DNA of 64,000 bases from Thamnaconus septentrionalis (taxonomy: Eukaryota > Chordata > Actinopteri > Tetraodontiformes > Monacanthidae): contig CM020517.1 of NCBI GenBank assembly GCA_009823395.1, positions 10,443,501-10,507,500 of the forward strand. Direction: 5' to 3'. Of this stretch, positions 12,001-25,615 are shown one piece after another. The translations under genes and the position numbers were made by a program. Each line of letters begins with the position of its first letter. The stretch's first letter is position 1. A model generated the notes under the pieces. It worked only from the letters and a program-made list of their open reading frames with translations, did not search any database and was not told the DNA's origin.

Positions 12001-14934
12001 GCTGTACAACTATGCATCGGCGCAGGAAACAGACCTTTTGGTGTGAAGCCGACCTCAACAAATTAAATACGTTTATGAGTTTTTGTGTCTTTAAGTTGAA
12101 ATAGTTTTACAGAGTCAGGACTGAACTGTGAGATTATTACAAAATACCTTGTAGGAGGAAGTGAAAATTCATGACGTTAATTGATCTGAGAACAGGGAAG
12201 AAAAATTTTGAATTGAAACAAAAACTATTTTAAATTTCACTTCCGCACTAACTTTCAGTTTATTGACTGAAATTATTAATGATGATTATTATTATTTTTC
12301 ACAGGAGCCAGCTAGCCTTAAAAGTATGGCTACATTTGTCCACATCAAAATCTTTTAGATCCCAAGTCTGAAGGAAGACCATTGTGGGCCAAGAGTGTTG
12401 GAGGAAGAAAAACAGGAAGTTCAACCTGATACTTGAAGAAATTCCCCAGACATGCTTCCGTATCTGTGAACAGAGTGCTCAAATGCCATCTTCATTGTTG
12501 AGCCGTTTATCTTGACAAGGTCAAAGGTCCCTCCAAACGGTAAGGCAGTGAGGACCTCCTCCATTGTTATAGAACCTGTGGGTTGAGGGGAAACAAACTT
12601 CTAACTTCAGTGCAGGGTGGCTTTGGTAGGGAGGAGTGTATGTAACTGCGTGGGGAGGAGTGTGTGTAACTGCGTGGAGGGGAAAAAACAAAACAGGAAT
12701 GTTACCATTTTTGTAGCGCTCGTCTATCGGCGAGCGAATGGCGCCGCTGTTGAGCATGCACAAGCCCACGTGATTCCACCGGCGCTCACTCGAGTACTTG
12801 ACATTGTGATGAATCTGCCGGTGCAACGGTGACAAACATGTTAAACAGAGGTCGCACTTGAATGCTTCCCAGGAATGTCTTGCTCGCCCATGTTTGGTAT
12901 TGTCTGTTTATTGCCCTGCCTGCCGTGCATCCCTCCGGTCGCCCTCGCCCCTGAATCTCCTGCAGCTTTGGCATTTCATGAATTCTGCCCAGCAGTTAAA
13001 GTAAACAGTGTGCATCTGCGGCTGTTTACACACTCTGAGGGTGAATAAATCAATTAGTGGTCCTGTATTTAGCTAAATTTATCAGCGTATTTATTGCTTA
13101 CTACTTACTACTATTACTTACTTACTATTTATTTACAGTATTTATTTATTTTACTTTATTTACTTCTCAGGAAGACTGTGCTTCAACATGCAGTTCAGGA
13201 AATGAGCCTTTTCTGGTGTCACAAAGGGCGTCCATACCTCATTGGTACGTCTCCAAGGTTAGTAACAACACTCCTGACCTCACCGCCACTTTTTTCTCCC
13301 CTTTTAAATATTTAGACATAACCTCGGTTTAAACAGGGAGCTAAAATACAGCGTTTTCAAAGGAGGCTGTAAACACAGGAATAAGTACGCAGTCTTTTGT
13401 TTTTAGCAACAGTTTCCTAGATAATTAGTTCCACAAGGCAGTGTTATGTATTGAATAAGATCTGAGAATTGTACATAATATGAGACTGTCAACCCAACGC
13501 TGAGAGTCGCTCTTACCATCGCGTCGCAGATCAGGTTGCCCAGGTTACACTCCCGAAATCGGCACTCTTCAAACGTGCCGTTGAGGTAGACTAGGGTCTG
13601 TCCCACATACTGGGATGAGTACTTTGCCAAGGATTTCCTCCACTCCCGGATGTCAGCGAGAACACCTGGATCTGGATGGGAGGACAGCGAGAGAGTGGGA
13701 GAGAGAAAACCTTGGTACCAGAACCAGAGTTGCACACAGAGTTGGAATCGAAACTAGATAAGACTTTAAAGTTATCTTGGTGCACTGTTTTCTTTCATGG
13801 AAAATGACCAACCGGAACCCACACAGCTGCCAAACAATCAGTCAAGAATTCCTCCCTCGGATAAATGTGTATTTTTAACCTTTCAGCCCTTTATAAAATA
13901 TAAACCTAAATGAGCCTGTGTTGGCTAGTCTTGCTGTACCCTCAGGTATGCTGCTGTCCAAGAGGATGGGGTTTCCATTAGCTTCCACCACATTGCCGGC
14001 TTCGTCGAAGGTCACTTTCAAGTGTCCGAGGTATTTTCCAAAGGCGAATGCCTGGACCACCGGGACGTCTCTCCGGTCGTCAGACCTCACCATAAATGGG
14101 TAGGGACCTACTGCCACCTCGGTGGACGGCGGCGTCCCTGTGGAGACAAAGTGTGGGTTTCTAGTACGGCACCGCGTTTCAGGCTCGAGAACTGCTGAAT
14201 ACGATTGGCAGCAAAGTACCAGTGTAAAGGAACGTGTTGGTGTGTCCTCCGATCACCACGTCCACCCCTCTCACACGCTTGGCGATGTCCCGATCCACCT
14301 CGAAGCCAGAGTGTCCCAGGGCGATGATCTTGTTGAAGCCCAGCGTCTGCAGCTTGTCCACCTGAACCTGGAGTGCCTCCACTTCATCTGTGAACTTCAA
14401 GTGCGGTCCTTGGGGAACAGAAAAAAAACCCCCAGGAAGGATTATGTAACGTGGCCAGGGGTACGCTCTCGTGATAATGATGGAGCACGAGTGAGTGCAG
14501 CTTTGGGAAAAGAGCTGGGGAAAAAACATTCATGTAGTAACGGTTGTGGCGGATTGAATTCACCCTCCGGGCCAGGAGAAGGCAGCTGTGTCTTCATACC
14601 TGGCATGGAGAGAAAAGGCGTCTCTGCTGAGGTGTAGCCCACCACCGCCACCTTCTCCGAGCCCACGCTCAAGCTGGCGTAGGGACGGTAGTAGCCGCTG
14701 AAGTTGGCGGCCAGAGTCTGGTCGGTAATGATGTTGGCACTCAGCACATTGCAGTTGACGTTCTGAAGGAAGGGCTTGATGAGACCCTCCACCCCGTTAT
14801 CAAACTCATGGTTCCCCAACGCCTGGTGATAAGAGACAGTGGCACTTGTCGCTCAAGGCTCCTTCAACAGTTTCTCAGAAGTTTCATCATATTACGGTTT
14901 TGTAATTAATAAATGAATAATTGCACACAGATGG

Positions 14935-14965
<31 letters not shown>

Positions 14966-15302
14966 CCATGGCATCATATCCAAGTTTGTTCATGAAGTAC
15001 GCCGCTTCGGCTCCCTTGTAGTAGTTAAACCACACGGTTCCCTGAAACTGATCCCCGGCGTCCAGGAACAAGACGTTCTTCTCCTTTTTGCGTATCTCCG
15101 ACACTTTAGTGAACCTCCTGGCGACCCCGGCGAAGCACGGATCGCCGCTGGGACACTTTCCGGAGTCCACGCTGGTCTCCTCGATCCGCGCATGGTTGTC
15201 GTTGGTGTGGAGCAGAGTCAGCTCGAACGTGGACGCCGCGGCCGGGAGCGCAAAGTGGAAGAGTGCGGCCAGCAGAGCGCAGAGACACGTCCAGGCGCTC
15301 AT
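9019..15302 (-). CDS. nt5e: Ecto-5'-nucleotidase (CD73), complete, 9 exons
   Basis: Exons in transcript order: 15302-14967, 14822-14600, 14408-14220, 14137-13940, 13671-13517, 12814-12706, 12575-12426, 11711-11511, 9176-9019. They total 1719 nt (572 aa; human 574). The enzyme is extracellular, GPI-anchored, and hydrolyses AMP to adenosine. A signal peptide (residues 1-24) precedes FELTLLHTNDNHARI. The dimetal ligands expected for the family are present: D35, H37, D84, N116, H219 (IALGHSGFE) and H242 (GGHTNTFLY), with the catalytic H117 in GNHEFDNG. The substrate-site motifs GAIRSPIDER, LPFGGTFDLV and NGGDGF-like DGGDGF are kept. The C-terminus has a serine cluster (SSSS) then a hydrophobic tail, as required for GPI attachment. 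The start was chosen because it directly precedes the signal peptide; an in-frame open stretch continues upstream but is GC-rich and unlike a signal sequence. The largest introns (9177-11510, 11712-12425, 12815-13516) show no other gene. Confidence 0.96.
12629..12678. repeat. Two-copy tandem repeat of about 26 bp in an nt5e intron
   Basis: The unit GGGAGGAGTGTATGTAACTG is repeated almost exactly (GTATGT versus GTGTGT) next to it. It is intronic, between the exons ending at 12575 and 12706. Confidence 0.7.
14930..14965. repeat. (GATA)n microsatellite touching the nt5e exon 1 splice donor
   Basis: GATA repeats with one AAATA interruption. On the minus strand the tract reads (TATC)n and begins at the intron's first bases, so the donor GTATCT is itself the first repeat unit. 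Confidence 0.9.
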
Positions 15303-15365
15303 CGTCGCGCTGCGCGTAAAAATAGGCACCGGCGACCGTGAGCGCGCAGCACATTCGAGGAGGGG

Positions 15366-15380
15366 GCGTGGGCGTGGGCG
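15366..15380. promoter_or_regulatory. Two overlapping EGR-type GCGTGGGCG sites upstream of nt5e
   Basis: GCGTGGGCG occurs at 15366-15374 and again at 15372-15380, within a GC-rich stretch 64-78 bp upstream of the nt5e start codon. This 9-mer is the consensus site of EGR1-class zinc fingers. Binding is inferred, not shown. Confidence 0.5.
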
Positions 15381-18300
15381 TCGAACTCCTCTAGGGACGC
15401 GGTGCAGCGGCAAGTTGTGAGAGGGGGTCAGAATTATCGGGAGGGACTTTGGGAGGTCGGGCAGAGTCGACGAGGAGCGCAACTCTGCAACAAGTTGGCA
15501 AGAACTGACAGAACAGATTTACTTGAATTATTCAATGCCTTCATGTCCACATTATTAGTGTCCAGCCTATAAGCCCCCATAGTGTCAACATCAAAAAATA
15601 ATTTATTTGAAAATTGGGAATTGGAATTACTTCTTTATCAATGAATAAAAGGGAGATAACTTTTTTTAAGAAAACCTTTTTTTTATTTTTATAGAGACAG
15701 ACCCATATTTCAACAGCGCACAGATGAGCCAAGATCTGAACAACAAACAAACAATCAAACAAACAAACTGACTTGCACAGATGGAATAGACCCCTGGTTT
15801 GAGGTCCAGGCATCTTGAATTGCTGGCAAAAGACACCAGTAGCTGATTGCAATGTTTTCCTCATCACTTATTCAAATCTTTTTCCCAATCAAATTGCCTG
15901 AAAAGGTTACATGAAATATTAATCTGTTGTGGATTCTAATTAGGCACGCTTAACATTCACCTCAGCAAGAAAAAATATTTTTTTTTCAGTAAAATGTGTT
16001 ATTTATTTTGAGAGAGAGCGTACATTGACTAAAATTAGAGGTTTTAATATGATAACACACACACACGGTGGGATTATGATTCCACACTTGTGGCTTTAGT
16101 GCTCTTTGGCATCAGATTATCGAGCAATTTGGAGTGAAGCAGCTGAACGCACTGCTGTCTGTCTGTCGTGTTTACCCAGCAGCACCACTTAGTGGATAGA
16201 ACAGGACTGAACAAAACTCCACCAAAACAAAGCACTCTGTTGAGACACAGTTGATTGCAACGTTCTCTTCAATACTTGCTATTGTTGTTCTTCTACTGCT
16301 ACTGTTCTTTCGGACTGCAGATCAAAGAGAAAGAACAATTACACAGTCCACATGAAAATTCGCAATAAAGTTCCCCATTCCCGAGATTCATTTGAGGAAC
16401 TAACAAAATGTCAATGAACTGTCACCGATTGCAGTCCTAAAATTAGTTCTGCAAAGAACTTCCAGACATTCATTTGAGGAACCGTCAGTCTGTCGTCCAC
16501 TTTCTCTCCCCTGTCAACGTCCCACTACTCAGACCACACTGGCTCTCGCTCGGCTAATCAGCTCACCTTCAGCTCACCCACTGCAATCAGCCCCAGTATA
16601 TATAAACCAGCCACGCACTCACTCACTGCCAGATTGTCCTCTGTAGCATGCATGACTCTCTAGTTCTGTCTTCCAGTTTATCAGCCAGGCTCCGACCTGG
16701 CTTGTTCCTGACCTGCCTTTGCTGTCTGCCCCCTGGTAAACCTTCCAGCCTTCTGTCTACGGCCGCAAGAATCTTCCTGTGCCCTACCTGGCTCTCGTCT
16801 GCTGATTCGATTATCACCAGCTGGGACGACGAATCACTGTAGCGGCCCTGAGAGGAGTTCCAGTTCCTTGGTCCAGGAGAGTTGTACGGTTAGCTCTTAG
16901 CGAGCTAGCTTGCCACACCTTCCAAACATCTGCCAGAGCAAACCAATGGAACTGTCTAAAAACCGGCAAATTGTCGTGGTTTGTGTCCCGAGCGTGACAG
17001 GAACTTGCGATAATGTCAAACTATCATTGACGCAATACAAAAAAAAAAAAAAAATTGCTCATGCAAGCTGCTGCAACCACAAGCACGTTTCAATCTCTTC
17101 ATCAGCAAGACGACAACAAGTGTTGTATTGTTGTAGGTGATAATCAGTCTGCGGTTGTGTTACTGGTTGTGGTTGCATAAATCAGCGACAGCTTGACAGC
17201 CACCGCCACCAGTTTACACACAACAAGGCGGCTCAACTTTCTCCACTCCGGCGGAGGCTTTGCAGCGGCTCCTCTCTCCTGCGTGACGTTCTCTAAATAA
17301 GGCGGCAGCGGCAGCCGGGACCGTGGCACCGCCTGACATTTACGTGTGGGGATGTGTGATGTTTTTCCCGGGATTATCCCCCTCACCCCTGCAATCCACC
17401 TCTGCGCTGTTGACAGATGATGATGCCTCTTGCTAACGCGAACCACCGCGGTAGCCGGCGATGGGCCTCTGCCAGCCCATCTTTGTGCAATTTATGTCAT
17501 TGCTGCCTCATAGAAAAAAAAGGAGTGAAAAACAAAAATAACGACGCAATCATGACCTATGAGTGTTGAACTTGTCACCTTGTGAGAACAGAACCGTTGC
17601 AATAAAAGTTGAAGGAAGCTTCTGGAACATAACTAATAACTTCGCTGAGCCCCTCCCCCGTAATTGTGACTGTCCAATCCTTTTACTTGCAGCTTAGCGA
17701 GCAGGCGGTTCTCCCTACTCCTAAACAAAGTTAATGTGTTATTTCTTTCAGAAGCTTGAGAGTCGACGAGGAAGAAGATGAACCACTGCTTCTAACAACC
17801 GAGTCCCGTTCTGCCGACTTCATCAGCCCACAGTATTGTTGCATAAGCGGCGTTTCACTTGCTGTTGTCTGTTTCACGATGCCACAAGGGAAAGTGTCAG
17901 TTTCCTCCGTCTGTCTCCTGCAGCTCATTCTGCTTTAGTTTTCCGGAGAAAAGACGCCTCATTCACTTTTGTCCCGGTCCGCCCCAAGATAAAAATTCAG
18001 CCTACGCCACTGCACTGATGTGCGCAATTACAATTAGCAACTCGCCCGGCCCACTGGGGGCGATCCCGGTCACCCGCTGCCGCAAATCCTTCCGCACACC
18101 CAACCTGGCAAACAAGCGGTGCGGCTGGAAAATCTTCCAGGAGGTAAATAAAGTTGCTGAGAGCCCCACTTGCCTGTCTTCCGCGGAGTGGCGCATCACT
18201 CGTCGTGTTTGCAGCTCCTCTGCAGCTGCTTAATCTCCCTTTAATTGTTAAAACGAGGCCATCTGTGACACTCGCTGGAAATATCACGAGCCAAATCCGT

Positions 18301-18908
18301 GACTGACACAATGATATCGCCGCGTAAATCAATTCCACGCTCTGCCCTTTTTTTCCCTCCCCCCTCTGAAAGTATTTCAGCTCGCATTAGCGCTGATAAG
18401 GCCCGTCGCCGCCCCGTCCCTCATTGGCCGTCCCTGTACGACGGCTCGGTCGTCTACGTGTGGACGGAGCCCAGGCCGCAGCGGGGTAGGGGGGGTCGGG
18501 TGTTATCAGTCGGCACCACATTCTTGCCACTCAGTCGGCTCATTTTTCTGTCACGTGCCTTCCTCTGGGGGGCGGGAAGAGAAACCCTTTACATTTAGTG
18601 TATTCTCCTCTACAGTCACACGATCCCTCCCAATGATGGGGGAAGGGGCACGCGTGCTATATGAGGGGTGAGTGGAGTGATGTCCCACATATCTATGCAT
18701 ATTCAGATTCACTTTACACCTTACAATTATCCATTTTACTTTTTAAACCTCGGTACCACTGGCATTGTCACTTTTTTCTTTTTCTTAATCATTTATTTCA
18801 CTTCTTTATCTTAATTATTCTTTTACTCTTTGTGCACATTTTATGAACTGATTGCTGATGACTGATTATGCAGCTGAGAAACTGGATTTCCTTCAGAATC
18901 AATAAGGT

Positions 18909-18947
18909 CTCTATCTATCTATGTATCTATCTATGTATCTATCTATT
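18909..18947. repeat. (TATC/TATG)n microsatellite
   Basis: Imperfect tetranucleotide tract (CTATCTATCTATGTATCTAT type) in the nt5e-htr1b intergenic region. Confidence 0.85.
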
Positions 18948-21716
18948 GTGACCTCCCCAACTCCCTTCCATAAAAATGAAAAGAAGGAAAGTAAAGTGGC
19001 ACAGTCCCCTTTTCTTCCTCCTCTTTCTCCTGATCTCCAGCATTCGGAAAAGTCAAGAGCACGAAAAAAACAACAAAAATAAAGCCGCTTGCAAACACTC
19101 GCCTATATCGGTGCCGTTACATTTTTAGCCGGGAGCCTTGGAGAGCCGACTGGCGGCGGGAGCACGAGGCACCATATGCCACCAGACCACGCTGGGACAG
19201 GTTCTGCATGGAAGGGAGGCGGGGGTGGAGGGGCAGTTGCCGCGACTTGAAATGTGGCCTACATCCGATTCTTTTCTCGCGCTCGGTCGGAGGCTTCAGG
19301 TGACAGTGGCACCACGAGGCTGCTGAGAGGATTTATAGTTTCGCCAAAGAAGCATGAGACACCGACCAGAGTATCACACTACCCGACCAGAGGGATCGAG
19401 CAAGAAGTAAAGTCCCTGTGCCAAAGTGGAGGCGGTAAAAAATAACCCAATGTTGTTGTCTTTTCGTTGACTTTATATTTGAATTTGTCTGGCGATTCTC
19501 TCTGGTGATATTGGGGTAATATCTGAAGAGGCCTGCAACGTTAACCTGCGATGGAGCAAATCCCAAACACAAAACCCCGACAGGTGGTACGGTTCCACAG
19601 AAATTTGTCACATTTTTGCTGTGCGTGCTCAACCAAAACAAACCGACTCCCTGCACTTCCCGGGCAGCCTGTAGCATCGGTTGCAATGTGAAAATCACTG
19701 TTTTTTGTGGCCGACAGCAAGTAAGTCATGAAGCAAAGTCTACAGTTTCTGCCTGTCTTTATTTTCCTGCGCAATACAATTTTCAGTGAGACCAACACAC
19801 TGAGGGGGTGCCGTGCAGACAGCCTGAAGGGACTGAAATGTTGCGTACTGCTCCTTTAAGTGGCGCACTTCCCTCTACTGTGATGCTGCGTGTCCAGACA
19901 TGAGGGTCCACACCTGCAAGGGGCTTCTCATCATTTTATCCCACATCTCGTTCCCCACTTGTGCTTCTTCCATTCAGCTTCTGCACTGACCCTTTGTTCC
20001 CCAGAGTCGCTCGCACTCGTTTTTCATGTGCTTATGCAGCCACAAGTTCTAAAGACCTTTAAATGCTTTCTAGCTGCCTCCTCTGGCATGATGTCAGGCA
20101 TCAGCCTGAAAGTTTCCACAAATCAAAACACATTACTAATGCTGATGTGAAATGTGTCTTTCCTCTCTGCTGTCTGTCTCCCCCTCCTGCTGCCATTATT
20201 ACCCTGATGGATCTCACCTGTTCCCCATCAACCTGCCTTGCTTTCTGTTTTGAACCGCAGTATTTCTCACTGCCTTTGACATTTCGTGGGTGTATCTTCC
20301 CGTGAATCCTGGCGGTGGTATTTTTGGATTCGGCTCTGTTCGCCAGTGAGTGCACTTCTTAAATATTGTGGACTGGACTGATTCATCTGCTCAATCTTTC
20401 TCAACAGGGGGTTCAGACACGCTGATGGCATGAAAAAAAAGACAAGCATAGTCCTGTTGACACCAGATAACACATTTACTTGAATTTTGATTATGCTTTT
20501 CGAAAGTTGTTCACTTTTAAACACTTTGAGGATTCAGGAACTGTAGTGACCTGCTCAGATTTGTGTTTTTTTTTGTGTGTGTGTGTCACACTTGGAGACA
20601 CTCAGAGATGATAAGAAGAGATTTGGGTAGGTGGAGAGGAGGGCGGGTGGAGGCTGTGGGGGTTTGATCTCATAACAACAAGGGATCTGTCCTGATTTTT
20701 TTTAGAGTTGCCCTATTTGGTGTCTGTCATGAGGGATGGAAATAGATGACCACTGGTGCTAAACATGCACCCCAGCAACCTCCCCACTCCACTCAAGAAA
20801 CAGAGAAAAAGAAAGTGTTTTTGATGAATTTTAGTCCAAAAATATGTTAAAATGTCCAGTTTTCATTTAACTCATCCACATTTTCATGACTGAAATCACC
20901 TTTCAGCTAATCTTTGTTATTCACGTTCCATTTAGCTACAGAGGAGCTGGTAAGAGTAATGCAGCGTTTAGTAGGTTGAGGGAATTTCTGCGTCCATTTC
21001 TGTGTTTACAATGAAACGCTCAGTCTGGCCCAGAATGTTATCACACACTTATCAACACACACACTGGTCAGAACACACAAAGCTCAGTTTTTCCGCAGTG
21101 GTCGGCCGCGTCTTTTAAATCGTCTTGCTCATTTGTCACAGATCTCTGTGCACACACAGTTGCATCCCTGGAGCCCGGCGACCCACAGCCAGAAGCTTTG
21201 ACCAACACAGGTAAGACAGCGTTGTGTGTCGTCACCTGTGAAATGTCGGGAGTTTAAATATTATCGGTCTCTGCATTTTAAAGGCAATAAATTCAAATCA
21301 TTAAGACGAGAGATGAAGTCAGTGCAAAGGTGACTCAATAAAACCGACTTTATACATCACAAGTCGAGTTGATTATCATAGTAATGATCATAATAGTAGT
21401 AAAGTAAATGCGTCACTGCAAGAGAGCGAGTCACCCTCCCCTCTACCCATCGCTAGCAGTTATCGGCCGACCAATCACAAGGACGTGCGAGCTGTGCCAC
21501 GGCAGGGCAGGGATGGAGCAGGTAGGGGAGGAGGGAAGAGAGCCAAACAGCCTCTTCAGGCTGAGCGTTTTATAGAGCCTTGTTTATTGTTGGAAGTAGA
21601 TGACCAAAATGAATCTAGTAAATCTGGAAATGGCCATAATAGGGCCCCTTTAAGAGGACGTCTTTCACATCTATCTAAATATCGACTTCGATAATTTCCT
21701 ACAGAAGGGCATGATA

Positions 21717-21722
21717 ATGATG

Positions 21723-21760
<38 letters not shown>

Positions 21761-21762
21761 TT
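21717..21762. repeat. (AAT)n microsatellite
   Basis: About 14 AAT/ATA units, preceded by GATGAT repeats, in intergenic DNA. Confidence 0.93.
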
Positions 21763-24428
21763 ATTTAATTTTTAGCCGCTGTGCATGAACAGACCAGGGA
21801 GCCCACACCGGCATCTTTCTGTGGCTCCTTCTACAAACCAAGCAATTAGCATTTCATTTTCTAGCTGCATTTCATAATTTGCTTGTGGAAGCAGAAAACC
21901 GACACATGTCCGCTGAGACGCTGCACAACACTGTCGGACTTTTCAGTTTATGCGAAAAACAGACCAAGTGTCAAATTAACGTCTCTGGGATTGGGAATCT
22001 GTCGTGGATCAGGTTCCTCCAAACTTCCCCACTGGAATTTCCATTTTGATGACGCAGGCGTTTGCGAAGCCTGAGAAACTGTGACTGCCGTGAGTGTGAG
22101 AAGCGCAGCAACCTGTCAGGCGTTGTTGCTGCAGATTGCCGGGATGGAGTGTGGACGTCGTGGACCCCGTGGAATAATAAAGAGGCGAAGCAGAGGTCAA
22201 AGGGGTCATGCTGCAGGGATGGAAAATTGGACATGCGTGGGTTATTTCTTTCGCCATTTTGTTGTCCACACTAATTATCCAGGCAAAAAATCCAGCTGGG
22301 TTATATGCCAGATAAGCGCAATTGTGACATCCCACATGTTCTGTTTGTTGTATTCCCACCTGTTTGCTCATTTGGAGGCTGCAAGCAGAGGCAAATTGGT
22401 GCGGCGCCACCGGGGGTCAGGCGGGGACGGAGCCGGCGAGCGCTGGCGGCGTGGAGAGCAGGGACCCTTGGAGGAGGTTTGAATCCTAATTAAAGGTGAC
22501 AAAAGGAAATGCATGTAAATGTGCATTTCTCGATTCGCCGCGCCTGAGAGTATCTGGTGAGCGAGGAGAGTGAAATTAAAAGTTTTGCCGGTTGTAAAGT
22601 CTTAATGTCCGCCTTCAGTTGCAGAAACTCTTAAAAATTTATCTGGAGCATAATTCAGGCAGTGAAATGTTTCCAGTCCAGTGTGACATGCCGTCGTTTT
22701 TTTTTATGGTAGCATCTACATTTCCACCCAGTCCCAATGTACAGAACCCTTTATAATTTGGAAAAGCAAGGAATTCTGTATTGATCCAATAATCTCCAAT
22801 ATTTTCCATCAGATAATATTTTATTTGTATTTTTGATGCATGATTTTGTGGCGCTCCTGTAACTATTCCCATGAATTCTGCTGTTTGTTGAGCGTCCTCT
22901 AGTGCAGCACATGTTAAAAATAATGAATTATAAAAGAATTATAATAAAATCACAAGACCACTCAACTCTTTTTTAATATTCAGTCACGAGGGACTCACAT
23001 GCAAAGTTTGAATCGTGTTCAGCAAATTACTGCATGGAAACTTAAAACTCCTATTATAATTGTCATTGTTATTATTGTTGTTGTTGTGGTTGTATATAAT
23101 AACAGGACTGCAGAAGTGGCCGTTCAGTCCTGTGATTGCTTGTATCACAGCTAGCCCGACTATTAATAGGATTTTTCAAGGGCCGTGATAAAGCTAAATG
23201 TCGCTATGGTGCGACGATGGGAGAAGAGACCGGTGCCTCTGCAGCCCGTCGGGGTCACTCGAGGCCGTCTACCCCAGGAAGTCACTAATGTATGCACATT
23301 TTTGGCACTTTCAGCTGTATCTTTCTCAAGGTCGGAGTAATTCGTGCAGCAACTGTCAAAGAACTTGGAGCCGCCGAATGTTTGTCTTCGTTTTTTTTTT
23401 TTTGTGTGAGGTTTCTGAAAGCATAAACATGACCTTTGTGATGTGTGACTGGTCATAATGGCAGGCTGCACCGCCGCCACCGTGGCCGGTGCATTAGCGG
23501 TGCCCAGGCGGTCGCAGCCAGTCAAGGGTTTGCTGTCGTTAGTTCCCACAATGCACTGCTGCTGTGCAAACTCGCTGAGGAACAATTTTAAATTTTGTTT
23601 GTCGCCAGTGGGACACACTGTTTTAGCTGAGTTTTTTTTTTTTTGGCTAATGAGTTTTGTGAATCCAAAGTGAAAATAAAGCAAATCTGGGCATAACTGA
23701 GGAGCTTTACCGCAACGTTGTTACAGAAGGGGAGCTCCTCACTCTTCCTTGTCAGATTTGGAAGGCTTTTCAAATCTGACATCTTTGTAGTCGTGTGGAC
23801 TAAGAATATAGTTTATTTAATTCTTCTGGAAACATATCTGACCGTTTTAATGTTCAGTTTTCTCACTTACTGTTGCCAAGATGCACCAGCAGTTACATTT
23901 CTTGCTTGCGTGGCCAGTGAAGTCGATTCCAATTCTGATTCTGACACCGACTTGTGCACTTTGCTGTGTCACGTTGGCGTCAGATCGCTGAGACACAGGG
24001 TTTTTTTCCCCACTTTTTGCTGCAGTCAGACCGCAGTAATCAAGAAGTTGGGCCGCTGTCCGGCTGCAGGCACTGAACCACAGGTGGCGTCACTAAAAAT
24101 GAATGGCAAAACTGTGTTTTCTGCAATGCGCCCGATCTGTGATTTTCAGAGACTTTAGTGGTACGCAGCTCCGCCGGGGTTGGGCTTGACAAGTGACTGA
24201 GTGAGTGGCTGACTGCCGCTGCACCCCTGCTGGCACCGCGCCAGTGTCAATATCGGTGACAGCAGCTTTCACACATCAAAAGTGCTGGAAATGGCTGCGT
24301 GAAGTAAAGCGCTACGAGGCTGAGGTGTAAAGTCGTGGAGCCACTCTGGGGCCTCACGGCTCAATGAACTATCAGGGAAGGCGCCACAATATATTCAACA
24401 CCAGTTGTGAGTCGATAGTGAGCTTCAG

Positions 24429-24491
24429 GATAATAATAATAATGATAATAATAATAATAATACTAATGATAATAATAATAATAATAATAAT
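24429..24491. repeat. Imperfect (AAT)n microsatellite
   Basis: AAT units broken by GAT and ACT variants in intergenic DNA. Confidence 0.93.
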
Positions 24492-25615
24492 GCTTCTCTT
24501 CACTGCTCAGAGCTTGATTCCTCTGGAAACAGTGAGAGTGACTGTTGGCTGCTGACTCAGCAATACCAGCCGGCTTTGGCTTTCTATGCAGAGGAATCAC
24601 AACTGACATGAGACATAAACTCTGTGACCTTGCGCCATGGCCGGATCACTCAGACTCTGGTGTTAGAATAGAAGTAGATAGAAATCGGTTTTACGACACC
24701 AGCGGATATTCTACGACCAATTGACTTTTTTTCGGGATTAAGAGCCGGGCGGCAAAAGAGCGGGAGGCCACCGCTGTGAAAAAGCACAGACGAAGATCAG
24801 GGAGGAAGAAACTTCTCAATTCTAAATCCATGCCAAAGGGCCAAGCAAGGATGCTGCAGTAGTTGCAGCTCTGACTGCAGTGAGATCCAATTTCACAATA
24901 AAGAAGGCCCATAAAAAACTGTCCTGAGGGATTTCCTCCATGTTGTCCTGCTTTACTGTCCACTGGCTTTGGCGGGAGTTCTTTTTAAGACCACAGCGCA
25001 CTGCAGACAGTCACGGTGTAATTATGTGTATCGCAGAGTTGCAAGTTTTCCCTACACCTGAGCCCCTGAGCTGGTTCAGTGGATTGACAGAGTCTGTGAT
25101 TGAAGCTTTGAACGGTCCCTTTGCCGCAGAAACGCTTGAGATTAATCCAAAAGATGCAATAATTGTCCCTTCAGGCTCACAAGTGACGGGTCAGGGAAAG
25201 CTTCAGACGTTTTTCTCTTCATTTATTCTAAGTTGATTAAGTGGCTGATTTTTCCCCGTCGTATTTCACCTTGAAAATCCTTTACAATGCTGTCTGGTGC
25301 CTTGATGATTTGGCGGTTACTCTCACTGGATGTGGATGTGACTCAGTGAGGAAGTTGTGTTGTATGAACGCAGAATTTCTTCTTTGATTGACTGATCAAA
25401 TTAAATGTCAAATTTTATTTCAAACGCTGGCATAGTTCTCAGGTTATTTCAAGTCAGAGCGGTGCATTGTTGCTTTTTAAATATAGCTGCTCTCCAGTTT
25501 TGCCTTACCTTGTAAAAATGATCATGAAGGTGCAAGAAGCTTTGACGGAAAACATTTAAAAAACCTCTTTTATTTCCATTTCATACAATAGCCTGCAGCT
25601 TGACAGCGACTTCAT

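Noticed and set aside
15303..15482. Upstream in-frame extension of nt5e
   Set aside because: The extension is GC/Arg/Pro-rich and would bury the signal peptide; it is more likely 5' UTR and promoter.
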